From: Akkermansiaceae bacterium
Lineage (GTDB): Bacteria > Verrucomicrobiota > Verrucomicrobiia > Verrucomicrobiales > Akkermansiaceae
Assembly (NCBI GenBank): GCA_029866215.1
Contig: JARWZU010000071.1
Location: 1-64,000, forward strand
Direction of reading: 5' to 3'
Length of the DNA stretch: 64,000 nt
A program made the translations under genes and the position numbers. Below, one piece after another: positions 16,535 to 25,488 of the stretch; within the stretch, counting starts at the first letter, position 1; each line of letters begins with the position of its first letter. The notes beneath the pieces were generated by a model. That model did not search any database, was not told where the DNA came from, and saw only the letters and a program-made list of their open reading frames with translations.

Positions 16535-17952
16535 GACTCCGTGGTTTCATGGCTCTTCCCGCCGCCCTTGCCAGCTTTGCGAGGGGCTGGCGCTTTGGCG
16601 GGATCGAAGGAAGGATTGGGGTTCGGCATCTTGGCGGCGGCTTCGACGAGCCGGGCGCGGAGTTTGGCTTCGAGGCGGTCGGCGTCCTCCTTGCGGGTTT
16701 TTGCCAGATCATTCTGTTCGGCCGGATCTTTGGATAGATCGAAGAGCTGCCGGGTGTTGCCCTCGTGGTAGAGGACCAGCTTGAGGTCGCCATCGCGCAG
16801 GGCGGACTGCGGAGTATCGCCCTGATAGTGAGGAAAATGGAAGAGCAGGGCGGCGTCACGGCGTTTGACCGGTTGGCTTTGCCCGAGCAGCAGAGGTGTT
16901 AGATCGCCTCCGTCGAGGTTTCCCGGCAGCGGTTCCTTCACTCCGGCCCAGTGGCAGAAGGTGGGAAACCAGTCGTAGCCGACGACCGGTTGATGGCACC
17001 AGGAGTTAGGGGTGATGCCAGGTCCGCGGACGATAAATGGCACGCGGATGCCGCCTTCGCCCAAGTCGCCCTTGCCGCCGCGGAGGGAGATCGTCCTGCT
17101 TTTTCCACCCTTGCCCCCTCCCCCGCCGCCGTTATCCGCCATGTAGATGACATAGGTGGTTTTTTCGAGTCCGAGGGCATTGATGGCATCGAGCAGCCAG
17201 CCCACACCAGTGTCGAGATCGAGGGTGATGGCGGCGCGGGCGGGATCGCGGTGCAGTTGACCGGCAGGCTTCGTCCGGAAGTGGGCGAGGCTGGATTTCA
17301 TGGCATTCTCCGGCACATGAAGCGCGTGATAGGACATCTGGAGGTAGAAGGGTTTGCCGGCTTTGGTGTTTTTCTCCATGAAAACCTTGGCGCGGTCGGT
17401 CATGCCGAAGATGTCCACGGGATTCGGGTCGGTGTGCGGATCCGCATCGCGGTTTCCGGTGTCGCCGTCGCTGACGTCGAAGCCGTGGCGTTCCGGCCCG
17501 CCGCCGGTTAGATGCCATTTCCCAAAATGGGCGGTGGCGTATCCGGCGCGATGAAGGAGCTCTGCGAAGGTAGTCTCGTCCTCACGGATGGCCTTGCGCG
17601 AATCACCTTCTATCAGCTTGTGATTTGATTCCGGCGGCGCCGCCTTGGTCCAGCCCAGGCGAGCCGGGGTCATGCCAGTCTGCAGGCTGATGCGGGTTGG
17701 CGAGCAAACGGGGGCGGGCGAATAGCCATTGCTGAAGCGCATGCTTTCGGCGGCGAACTTCGCGAGGCGCGGTGTTTCGTAGTAATCGCTGCGCGAGCCT
17801 GGCATGTCCGGATGCATCGGAACGGAAAGTCCGTTCCAGTCCTGGTCGTCCGAGAGCAATAGGATGATGTTAGGATGCTGTGGGACGCTGGTTTCCGCCG
17901 CGTGAATAGTAAAAGCAAGCGTCAGGGAGCTGAGGAGAGTGCGTAAGATCAT
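16531..17952 (-). CDS. secreted sulfatase
   Basis: The 473-residue protein has a signal peptide and the sulfatase core: the metal-binding pair in LLLSDDQDWN (Asp35, Asp36), the formylglycine site CSPTR at 83-87 followed by ISLQTG, and HFGKWHLTGG near 142. It would hydrolyse sulfate esters of a polysaccharide or small ester once the Cys is oxidised. No maturation enzyme is in this window. It is first in a three-gene minus-strand operon with overlapping stops and starts. The C-terminus is Lys/Gly rich (KAGKGGGKSHE). Substrate unknown. Confidence 0.92.
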   Translation of the reverse strand: MILRTLLSSLTLAFTIHAAETSVPQHPNIILLLSDDQDWNGLSVPMHPDMPGSRSDYYETPRLAKFAAESMRFSNGYSPAPVCSPTRISLQTGMTPARLGWTKAAPPESNHKLIEGDSRKAIREDETTFAELLHRAGYATAHFGKWHLTGGGPERHGFDVSDGDTGNRDADPHTDPNPVDIFGMTDRAKVFMEKNTKAGKPFYLQMSYHALHVPENAMKSSLAHFRTKPAGQLHRDPARAAITLDLDTGVGWLLDAINALGLEKTTYVIYMADNGGGGGGKGGKSRTISLRGGKGDLGEGGIRVPFIVRGPGITPNSWCHQPVVGYDWFPTFCHWAGVKEPLPGNLDGGDLTPLLLGQSQPVKRRDAALLFHFPHYQGDTPQSALRDGDLKLVLYHEGNTRQLFDLSKDPAEQNDLAKTRKEDADRLEAKLRARLVEAAAKMPNPNPSFDPAKAPAPRKAGKGGGKSHETTES

Positions 17953-18861
17953 GGGGATGGGCGATGGGGATGGACGATCATGGCTACCGGAAGTTCATCC
18001 TGATCGCGGAGGTGAAGCGTGCGGCGCTGGTGGTCGGTCAGTGATTTCAGGCATTCGTGAAGGGTGTCGCGGCGTGTGTCGTGGTGCTTCGCACGGGCTT
18101 TTTTCGAGTGTTGTCATTCATGGCTTAAATCTAAACCTTGGATTTGCGAAAATGTTTTCATTTTCGAGTTGGCGAAATCCAGTCGAGGCCCAGCACGGCG
18201 AACGCCACTTCTTTTTCTCAGACAAACAACGGGGATACAAACCGCAACAATGAAACCTATTTATTTGTCTGACACTTTTAATTGGTTGGACCCAACCGGA
18301 TGGAATATATCAACGGGTTGGTGAAGTTGGGAGCCGGCGAAACTAGCTTTGACCATGTGACTGGTAACGCACCCAATAGGGCTGGGTCGCCGCACCCCGC
18401 CGACTTGTCGCCAACGGTGTGGCGGAGGAAGAATTGTCGATTGATGATTGTTGAATTTTGATTTTTGAGGGGAAGATGGTAAGCGGTAGGGCTGACCCTC
18501 CGTGGTCGGCCGTCTTTGGCCCTGCGGGTGAGGTGAGATGGAATGTGACTTCTTTGGAAATTTTCTTCTGTGTTTCGTAACAATTCACGCCGATGGCGAC
18601 AAGTGGGCGGACCACGGCGGGTCAGCCCTACCTTTTTAAGGTCGGCAGAGCCGGAGCTGCCATAGGCGCGAGCAGAGCTTCGCGTACTCTGGGGCCCGGC
18701 AGGCGAGAGAATCCCTAGAAAGTTCACTCTGCGAAAAAAAATTAAATCCCGTGTCCATGACTCCCAGCCTGCGCGGTGAATTAAAGAGAGCATCAGGTGC
18801 ATTTCGTCTCTCTTTGAACCGCTTCGAACTCATATCCACAAAAACCACCTACGGAAACCCC
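17953..18861. other. gene-free stretch of about 900 bp between divergent genes
   Basis: The interval separates the divergent sulfatase operon and the PEP-CTERM gene. Frames here are short or have unlikely composition, including a 174-codon minus-strand frame at 18278-18802 that I reject. It must hold the promoters of both neighbours. It also contains a 23-bp inverted repeat at 18485-18632. A short frame around 18250 (MKPIYLSDTFNW) has no recognisable continuation. Confidence 0.6.
18485..18632. repeat. inverted repeat, 23-bp arms with a 102-bp spacer
   Basis: GGTAGGGCTGACCCTCCGTG plus GTC at 18485-18507 is the reverse complement of 18610-18632 with one mismatch. The enclosed 102 bases have no open frame worth reporting. 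It could be a small non-autonomous element or a repeat with palindromic ends. I see no other complete copy in this window. Confidence 0.65.
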
Positions 18862-21147
18862 ATGAAATCGAAATCCATCCGCTCCACTTTCCTCAGCAAG
18901 ACCCTCCCTTGCGCCATCACCCTCAGCCTCCTCGCCGCTCTGCCCGCTGTCTACGCCGCCGACGGCACTTGGACCGGCGGCACTTCGGTATTGTGGGCCA
19001 CGGGCACCAACTGGTCGGGTGGCACCATTCCAGGTGGCAACGCCACGAACGCCGACATCGTCACTTTTAATTCGAGCGCCTACTCCTTCGCGCCGACCGC
19101 AGTAAGCAACTATTTCATTGGCGGCTTGAGTTTCGGCGCGAGTAACACGGGACCACTTACGATCACATCCGGGACAAGCAACAACCGCCTGAATGTGGGG
19201 TCTAGCGGTATTCAGATGAGCTCTGGTTCGGGCGCGGTGATTCTCGGAGCCGCAACAACGCAAGGTATCAACGTCACCTCCAATCAGGCGTGGACGAACA
19301 ACTCTACTAGTTTGCTCTCGGTATCTCGTGTGGCGGTCGATGATGCGGCGGCGACAGGCACTTACACTTTGACAGTCAACGGGTCAGGAACTGGCGGCGT
19401 TACGGTTTCGAACAACCTTGCGGACTTGAACAATGCTGCCGATGCCAGTCGCAAGCTGGCGGTTATCATCAATTCAACCGGTGGGGCGACGAATTTCGCT
19501 AACAGTAGCACCTACTCCGGCGGTACCACCCTGACCGCAGGCCTCCTGCAGATGGGCGGGCAGAGCACTATCACATTGGGAGCGCTCACAAGCAGTACAT
19601 TGGGCACCGGCAGCCTTGCCCTCAATGGCGGCACGCTTTCCTCCGGTAGCGGCGCAGCCCGCTCGGTTTTTAATACGACCACCATCGGCGGCAACGTCAC
19701 CTTGGGTGACGCCACCAACAACGGCCTACTGACCTTCGATACGACGGTGGGACTCACGGGAGGCATCCGCACACTGACCACTGCGAGCGGCAGCGGCACA
19801 GTGTTCTCAGGCGTCGTGAGCAATGGCGGCATCACCAAGATCGGTGCTGGCTCCCTAACGTATAGCGGCACCGCCGCCAACACTTACACCGGCCTCACCA
19901 CGGTGAGCGCAGGCGGGCTAACCCTCGCCAAAACCGCAGGTGATGCCATCGCAGGCGATCTGTTCGTCAACGGCGGCAACGTGAGCGTCACCGTTGCGGG
20001 CACACAAATCGCCGACACCGCCTCGGTTGAAGTTTCCTCTGGCAGCTTCACGATTGGCAACGGACTTAACGAGACCGTAGCCACCGTAAAGCTCACCGGT
20101 GGTAACATCATCGGTGGAAACAGCACTTCTAGTTTAAGCGCCACGACCGCCTTTGATCTTCAAAGCGGCACCAACACGGCGATTCTCGCTGGTGCGGCGG
20201 GCGCAACCAAGACAACTGGTGGAACGGTATTGCTCAGCCGCCTTAGCACCTATAGCGGCGGCACCACCCTCACCGCCGGCACCCTCCAGATTGACGTCGC
20301 CAGCGCGGGTTCGGTCGGAGCGATTACCGGCAGTGCGATCGGCACCGGCTCTCTCGCACTCAACGGCGGCACGATTTCCTCCGCGACTGCAAACAACCGC
20401 ACGATCCTGAATGCGGTCACCATCGGTGGCAATGTCACCTTGGGCGACGCGACGAACACCGGCACCGTCATCTTCAGCGCGGATGCCAGCCTCGGCGGAG
20501 TTACCCGCACCCTGACCACCGCAACCGGCAGCGGAGCAACATTCAGTGGCGGCATCACCAACGGCAGCATCACCAAGGCGGGTGCAGGCACCTTGGCTTT
20601 GAGCGGAAACAGCTCCACCGTGGCGGTCACCTCCAATGCCGGCACCCTAGCGGGCATAGGGACTGTCGGAGCAATCACTGTCTCAAGCGGCAATCTCGCG
20701 ATTGGTAGTTTCAATGGCGGTCTCGGAACCATGAATTTCAGCAGCCTCAGCTTGGGTAGCACTACATCCTTCATCTATCAGATGACCGGTGGGGTGACCC
20801 CAATTGCCGGATCAGCTGACCTTGGATATGTCATTGGCGCCTTGGCCATCAATACCTCATCGATTCTGGATCTGGTCGAACTGGGAACATACACTGTGGG
20901 TAACAAATTCACCCTGTTCGCATACGACGGAGCGCTTACCGGAAACTTCAACGGGCTTGAGAACAATACTACATTCCTAGATGACCTCTCCAATCCTTGG
21001 CAAATCAAATACGACGATAGCACCGCGGGCTTAAATGGTGGTACCGGCACGAACTACGTGACCATCAGCGCCATCCCCGAGCCCGCTGCTGCACTGCTCG
21101 GTGGGCTGGGAGTGCTTGCACTGTTGCGCCGCCGCAGAGATTCCTGA
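18862..21147 (+). CDS. PEP-CTERM beta-strand-repeat surface protein
   Basis: The ATG at 18862 gives 761 residues. The frame is open from 18751, but only this start places a signal peptide at the N-terminus (cleavage near AVYAADGTW). The body is PATR-type beta-strand repeats, for example YSGGTTLTAGLLQMGG and LSTYSGGTTLTAGTLQID. These lie in two long duplicated modules, each containing GTGSLALNGGT and TIGGNVTLGDATN. The end is a PEP-CTERM sorting tag: IPEPAAALLGGLGVLALL followed by RRRRDS. Such proteins are exported and handled by an exosortase, which is not in this window. The N-terminal LWATGTNWSGG resembles the protein at 9.1 kb, so the two are paralogs with different C-termini. Confidence 0.9.
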   Translation: MKSKSIRSTFLSKTLPCAITLSLLAALPAVYAADGTWTGGTSVLWATGTNWSGGTIPGGNATNADIVTFNSSAYSFAPTAVSNYFIGGLSFGASNTGPLTITSGTSNNRLNVGSSGIQMSSGSGAVILGAATTQGINVTSNQAWTNNSTSLLSVSRVAVDDAAATGTYTLTVNGSGTGGVTVSNNLADLNNAADASRKLAVIINSTGGATNFANSSTYSGGTTLTAGLLQMGGQSTITLGALTSSTLGTGSLALNGGTLSSGSGAARSVFNTTTIGGNVTLGDATNNGLLTFDTTVGLTGGIRTLTTASGSGTVFSGVVSNGGITKIGAGSLTYSGTAANTYTGLTTVSAGGLTLAKTAGDAIAGDLFVNGGNVSVTVAGTQIADTASVEVSSGSFTIGNGLNETVATVKLTGGNIIGGNSTSSLSATTAFDLQSGTNTAILAGAAGATKTTGGTVLLSRLSTYSGGTTLTAGTLQIDVASAGSVGAITGSAIGTGSLALNGGTISSATANNRTILNAVTIGGNVTLGDATNTGTVIFSADASLGGVTRTLTTATGSGATFSGGITNGSITKAGAGTLALSGNSSTVAVTSNAGTLAGIGTVGAITVSSGNLAIGSFNGGLGTMNFSSLSLGSTTSFIYQMTGGVTPIAGSADLGYVIGALAINTSSILDLVELGTYTVGNKFTLFAYDGALTGNFNGLENNTTFLDDLSNPWQIKYDDSTAGLNGGTGTNYVTISAIPEPAAALLGGLGVLALLRRRRDS

Positions 21148-21184
21148 ACAACTTTCAGGAAGTTATTGGATTGCCTCTGGATTC

Positions 21185-21219
21185 AAGGGGTCGCTGATCA
21201 AAAGTCAGCGGCCCTTTCT
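21185..21219 (+). terminator. probable rho-independent terminator
   Basis: AGGGGTCGCTGA pairs with the following TCAGCGGCCCTT (one G-U type pair) around a short A-rich loop, and T residues follow. It lies about 40 bases after the PEP-CTERM gene. Confidence 0.7.
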
Positions 21220-21320
21220 AACAAAAAAAGAAGGTCTATATACCTGAATCGCCACCTAGCCGACCTTATGAATTTCAATAAGAACGCAGTACGAGGCGTC
21301 AGAGATAGGTTTATAGAAAC

Positions 21321-22724
21321 ATGAAACTCCATTTCCTATATGTAAACATCGCAGCGGTTATTCTGCTTCAAGGCGCTGATGCAGCCACGCCGAGGTTTCT
21401 CTATTCGAAGGAGCGCTTAGTGATGACAGCGGATTCATTTTGCGACGCGCTCGGCGCCTTCACTCTCGCCCAGTTGCCAGACCCTCAGCCGAAATGCCAA
21501 GCGAAGTTAACGGATGTCACGACACCACTGACCCGCCGCATGTGGGCGATCGCGCTGGACGATCTCGAACACAACCTCGTCACCAACGAACACGGCACCT
21601 ACTTCGCGGCGGGCACCCGCTACACCGACCGGATCTACACCCGCGACATCTCGATCACCGGGATCCTCGGAGCGAACCGCTTCTACCCGAAGCAAATGAA
21701 GGACTCGCTGATGCTTACCCGGGTGAACATGAAGGCCCTAGGTTATCAGGTTTCAAAATCTCACCTCGTTTCTGAGATCGACGCTCCCTGGAAGGTCATT
21801 GCCGAAGAGGACAAGGAGATCATGGCCGAGTTCAAGACCAACTCCTATACGCGCCGGACGGACGATGTGGTCTGGATGTGGGCCGCTCACGACCTCTTCA
21901 CCTTGCATCCGGAACTGGCCGACTGGAAATGGTTTCATCAAAACGGTAGCGAGTTTTTCAAAGATTTCTACGGGCCGTGGTTTGATGCCTCGGATGGCCT
22001 CTACCGCGGCCAGCCGCTGTTTCACGACATCACGAACTCGGCCTATCCGAAAGGCATGACCATCGCCGACTGCGTGCTACTCAAATCCCTCACCACCAAC
22101 TGCCTTTACTACAAGGCGATGCTATCCATGGCGGATGCCTCCACCAAGATCGGTCTGCAGGAAGCGGAAAAACAGGAGTGGCTTTCACGGGCCGCCGCGC
22201 TCAAGAAAGTGATCGTCAAAGAGTTCACCAACGCCGACGGGACGCTGGCCTATTACAAGGACCGCCACGGCGTGGTCATGCCCAACCGCGACATTCTCGG
22301 CATCGCCTTAGCCGTGATTCTCGGGGTAGTCGATGGCGATGCCGCCAAGGCCGCCTACGCGGGCTACCCGGAGTCCGACCTCGGGGTTCCGCTCTTCTCG
22401 CCCTTCATTCCCGGCAACAAGGGGCCGCACAATCAGGCGGTCTGGCCGTTTACCGTGTCGTTCTACTTCTGGGGCAAGAGCCTCGCGTATGGCGAGGACT
22501 ACTCGGCCTACAACGCCGCAATCCTCGCCCGCTCGCTTGGCACCGCCTTCGAAGATCTCCCGAAGAAACGGAAAACCGACGGCAAGGACTGGGGAACCGC
22601 GCTCGGCTCGTTTCACGAAAAAATCAATCTCCCCTCCGGCAAGATCGACGGCTCCGGCCACCAGCTCTGGTCCGCAGCCGCCTTCCTCAAGGTCTGCATC
22701 CTCGCCGGCCTGATCCAAGAATAA
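21321..22724 (+). CDS. secreted (alpha/alpha)6-barrel glycoside-hydrolase-like protein
   Basis: The 467-residue protein has a signal peptide (cleavage near GADAATPRF). The sequence is helix-rich with aromatic, acidic loops typical of six-hairpin glycosidases: RYTDRIYTRDISITGI near 100, YTRRTDDVVWMWAAHDLF near 177, and NRDILGIALAVILG and GPHNQAVWPFTVSFYF further on. I cannot give a family number. The likely role is cleavage or trimming of oligosaccharides outside the cytoplasm. It is 40 bases before the GH36/GH27-like gene, so the two probably share a transcript. Confidence 0.6.
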   Translation: MKLHFLYVNIAAVILLQGADAATPRFLYSKERLVMTADSFCDALGAFTLAQLPDPQPKCQAKLTDVTTPLTRRMWAIALDDLEHNLVTNEHGTYFAAGTRYTDRIYTRDISITGILGANRFYPKQMKDSLMLTRVNMKALGYQVSKSHLVSEIDAPWKVIAEEDKEIMAEFKTNSYTRRTDDVVWMWAAHDLFTLHPELADWKWFHQNGSEFFKDFYGPWFDASDGLYRGQPLFHDITNSAYPKGMTIADCVLLKSLTTNCLYYKAMLSMADASTKIGLQEAEKQEWLSRAAALKKVIVKEFTNADGTLAYYKDRHGVVMPNRDILGIALAVILGVVDGDAAKAAYAGYPESDLGVPLFSPFIPGNKGPHNQAVWPFTVSFYFWGKSLAYGEDYSAYNAAILARSLGTAFEDLPKKRKTDGKDWGTALGSFHEKINLPSGKIDGSGHQLWSAAAFLKVCILAGLIQE

Positions 22725-22764
22725 TCTTTCCGTATTTCCGCAATTTCACCGTCATCTAAAATTT

Positions 22765-24639
22765 ATGAATCATCTACTAACCAACGCGTTGTCAGCCTCA
22801 GTGCTGTGTCTACTACCCGTCATTGCCGCCACAGAAGCTCCACCTGCATGGTCTAGCATCAAGGTCGGGGTGAAGGCCGATCACCCCGTCACCTCGGAAC
22901 AAAAGCTAATAGAACAGGCGGATGGATTCCAGCGTCTGTCCATTCAGCTTTCGAACAAGGGGACCCAACCTCTAAAGATCGAGAAGATCAACATCACGAT
23001 TCCGCTCACGGAATCCTTGTCCGATGAGATGCATATGGTCTTCGGCGGAAGCTGCATGGGTCGCACGCCCATGCTGCTCCAGAACGTCGGCACGAAGAGC
23101 GAGAACACCGGCAAGAAGAGCAGGCCGAGTGGCAGCCACATGTATGAGATGATTCGCCTCGCGGACGACAGTTATGTCTTCGCGGGTTCCCTGTCATGGC
23201 GCATCTTCCTGCCGAACTTCACGCAACAGGACGACTCGTTGGTGATCTGGTCCAATGGCGAAGGCAAGCAACTCAAGCCGGGCGAGACCATCCAGTATGA
23301 ACAGATCGTCCTCAAGCGCGGGAAGAACTGGCTCGACGTGCTCGACAAGTTCGGCACCGCCATCGCCGCAGAAAACGGCATCACCGCCCTCAAGCCTGCC
23401 GATTACAAGGGCTGGGCGACGTGGGACTACTACGGCCGGGTCTTCACCGCCAAGGACATTTTCGGCAACATGGACGCGCTCAACAAGCTCGCTCCGGACG
23501 CCAACATGATCCAGATCGACGGTGGCTGGTGGACCGAGCGCGGCGACTACACCACCATCCGCCCGGACCTGCTGCCCGGCGGGATCAAGGCCATCGTCTC
23601 GCGCATCGTGGCCGAGGGCAAGACGCCCGGCCTGCACTTCGACGGTTTCCGCGGCGATGCCGCGGCGGAGATCTGCAAGAAGCACCCCGAGTATTTCCTG
23701 CACGACCAGGACGGAAAGCTGATCGTCGAGACGAATCCGAAAGCCGAGCGGGTCATGAACTACACCTTCTTTGACTACTCGCATCCCGGCGCGAGGGCTC
23801 ACATCGCCGAGTGCATCCGCACCATGAAAGAGGACTGGGGTGTCCGCTACTTCAAGGTGGACTTCATGCGCTACGGCCTAGAGAACGACATCAAGGTCAA
23901 GAACAAGCACGTCAAATCCTTCAAGGCCCACGATCCATCGATCAGCGGTGTCGAGCGCTTCCGTCTCGGGATGAAAGCTATCCGCGATGCCATCGGCCCG
24001 GACAACTATTTCCTCGGTTGTTCGGCGGTCTTCGGCCCCTGCATCGGCTTCGTGGACGGCATGCGCACCGGCGGTGACATCCACCCGCATTACGAAGCCT
24101 TCCCCGAGCGCTGCCTCGCCAACCTCAGCAACTACTATCTGAGCGGCAAGGTCTTCAACGGCGATGCCGACTATCTGGTCTACCGTGAGGCTGCCGACGA
24201 AGACGAAACCGTCTCGCAGGAGGATGTCAAACACGGCGGCAGCATGACCATGAACGAGGCGCAAACCTGGGCCGATTTCAACAAGCTCTTTGGCACCTGC
24301 CGCCTGAACAGCGACAACCTGATGACGCTTCGTCCGGAACGTCAGGCACTCGTCAAGGAGGTCCTGGATTTCCCCGCCATGGATGAAACCGTGCCCCTCG
24401 ACTTCTGGCGCCACGGTAAGGAGAAGTCCGACGGGTTCGAATGGATCCTCGCCCGCGCGGGCAACAAGATCTATCTCGGGGTCTTCAACTGGGCCGACAA
24501 ACCAAAGCAATACGCCCTCGGCCATTTCCAAAAGGATGGCCTCGTATCCCTCGCCGGGCGCCACTCCAAGGTGCTGCCCTACACCGGCAATCTCAAGTTC
24601 GCGGAGTTGACCCGCCTGATGGCAGCCGATTTGAAGTGA
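22765..24639 (+). CDS. secreted GH36/GH27-like putative alpha-galactosidase
   Basis: The 624-residue protein has a signal peptide, a beta-sandwich N-terminal domain (to about 210) and a TIM barrel from KGWATWDYYGRVFTAKDI. The barrel holds IQIDGGWWTERGDY, YFKVDFMRYG with the probable nucleophile Asp near 367, and DGMRTGGDIHPHYEA with a probable acid/base Asp near 438. A short C-terminal beta domain follows. Clan GH-D enzymes of this shape release alpha-linked galactose (sometimes N-acetylgalactosamine) from oligosaccharides. The substrate is inferred only from the fold and from the nearby galactose mutarotase. It is downstream of the (alpha/alpha)6 gene. Confidence 0.7.
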   Translation: MNHLLTNALSASVLCLLPVIAATEAPPAWSSIKVGVKADHPVTSEQKLIEQADGFQRLSIQLSNKGTQPLKIEKINITIPLTESLSDEMHMVFGGSCMGRTPMLLQNVGTKSENTGKKSRPSGSHMYEMIRLADDSYVFAGSLSWRIFLPNFTQQDDSLVIWSNGEGKQLKPGETIQYEQIVLKRGKNWLDVLDKFGTAIAAENGITALKPADYKGWATWDYYGRVFTAKDIFGNMDALNKLAPDANMIQIDGGWWTERGDYTTIRPDLLPGGIKAIVSRIVAEGKTPGLHFDGFRGDAAAEICKKHPEYFLHDQDGKLIVETNPKAERVMNYTFFDYSHPGARAHIAECIRTMKEDWGVRYFKVDFMRYGLENDIKVKNKHVKSFKAHDPSISGVERFRLGMKAIRDAIGPDNYFLGCSAVFGPCIGFVDGMRTGGDIHPHYEAFPERCLANLSNYYLSGKVFNGDADYLVYREAADEDETVSQEDVKHGGSMTMNEAQTWADFNKLFGTCRLNSDNLMTLRPERQALVKEVLDFPAMDETVPLDFWRHGKEKSDGFEWILARAGNKIYLGVFNWADKPKQYALGHFQKDGLVSLAGRHSKVLPYTGNLKFAELTRLMAADLK

Positions 24640-24820
24640 AATCTGCAACCCGGGAGAGGTCGCCAACGGAAAAAGCGGGAAAAAAACGGGCAAGCTCGAC
24701 AGGTGCATCCGTCCGGCGCGCGCTGCGGCAGACCTAAGATAAGGCCCGGAGTGCCCCAAAAAAAATCCACAACCGGATGTGCCGGTTGCGGACGGGTGAT
24801 CGGATCAAGCAGGCGGGGAA

Positions 24821-25165
24821 TTACTCCTCGCCGGCTCCGGCATCCTCTTTCTTTTCCTCCTTGGGTTTGTCTTCTCCCTTGGCTTTGCCACCAGTGGAAC
24901 CGGCCTTGAACTCGTCAAGGTTCACGCTTCCGTTGCCGTCGGTATCAAGTTTCTTGAACTTGGGTTCCGCCTTGTCAGCCAACTTGGTGCCCATTGGAGA
25001 GGCCTTGTACTCTTCAAGGGTGATTGAGCCGCTTTTGTCGGCATCGATTTTCGCGAACGCCTTCTCAGGATTTGGGGCCTTTTTCTCCTTGGGAGCTTTC
25101 TCTTCACCGAAGGAAAGCGAGGTGGCGAGAGCGATGATGCTGAGGATTTGGATGCTGCTTTTCAT
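24821..25165 (-). CDS. secreted EF-hand calcium-binding protein
   Basis: The preferred ATG at 25165 gives 114 residues with a signal peptide (MKSSIQILSIIALATSLSFG). Two EF-hand loops are present: DADKSGSITLEE and DTDGNGSVNLDE, each with the usual Asp/Ser/Glu ligands. The ends are Lys/Glu rich. The upstream ATG at 25207 puts 14 extra residues before the signal and is less likely. It is divergent from the glycoside-hydrolase-like gene at 25489. Role unknown; calcium binding in the envelope is the safe statement. Confidence 0.85.
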   Translation of the reverse strand: MKSSIQILSIIALATSLSFGEEKAPKEKKAPNPEKAFAKIDADKSGSITLEEYKASPMGTKLADKAEPKFKKLDTDGNGSVNLDEFKAGSTGGKAKGEDKPKEEKKEDAGAGEE

Positions 25166-25488
25166 GTCTTTTTTCGTAGTTAGTGGATTCTGGAGCACTC
25201 CTAACAAGTGTTAGGAACTACTGCACCCGTTAAACTCAAGAACCTCGGTTTTGTTTCAATGTATTTCAAAAAACTTCGCGTTTTCTCAGCGGGTTTCGCG
25301 TCTCGCCGGGGTGGAGTGAAAAAGTTCCCGGGCCGTGTCCATCATGGGTGAGGAAGACGGTGCCGAGATCCCGTCTGTCTCTGCATCGTGCAATGACGCG
25401 TCCACTTTCCGCGTGCCATCCGGTGAAGCTAATGGGGAGTAACGTCCGAGACGAGAAGCTGGCATCAGGAGCCGACATCAAAAACATC
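25166..25488. other. intergenic region between divergent EF-hand and hydrolase genes
   Basis: About 320 bases separate the two divergent genes. A frame continuous with the hydrolase gene starts at 25348, but its first 47 residues lack a signal peptide and look like leader DNA. Promoters for both directions must be here. I see no clear hairpin or operator. Confidence 0.5.

Noticed and set aside
18278-18802. 174-codon minus-strand frame in the gene-free stretch
   Set aside because: Composition is unlike protein, and it spans the inverted repeat and the start of the PEP-CTERM frame.
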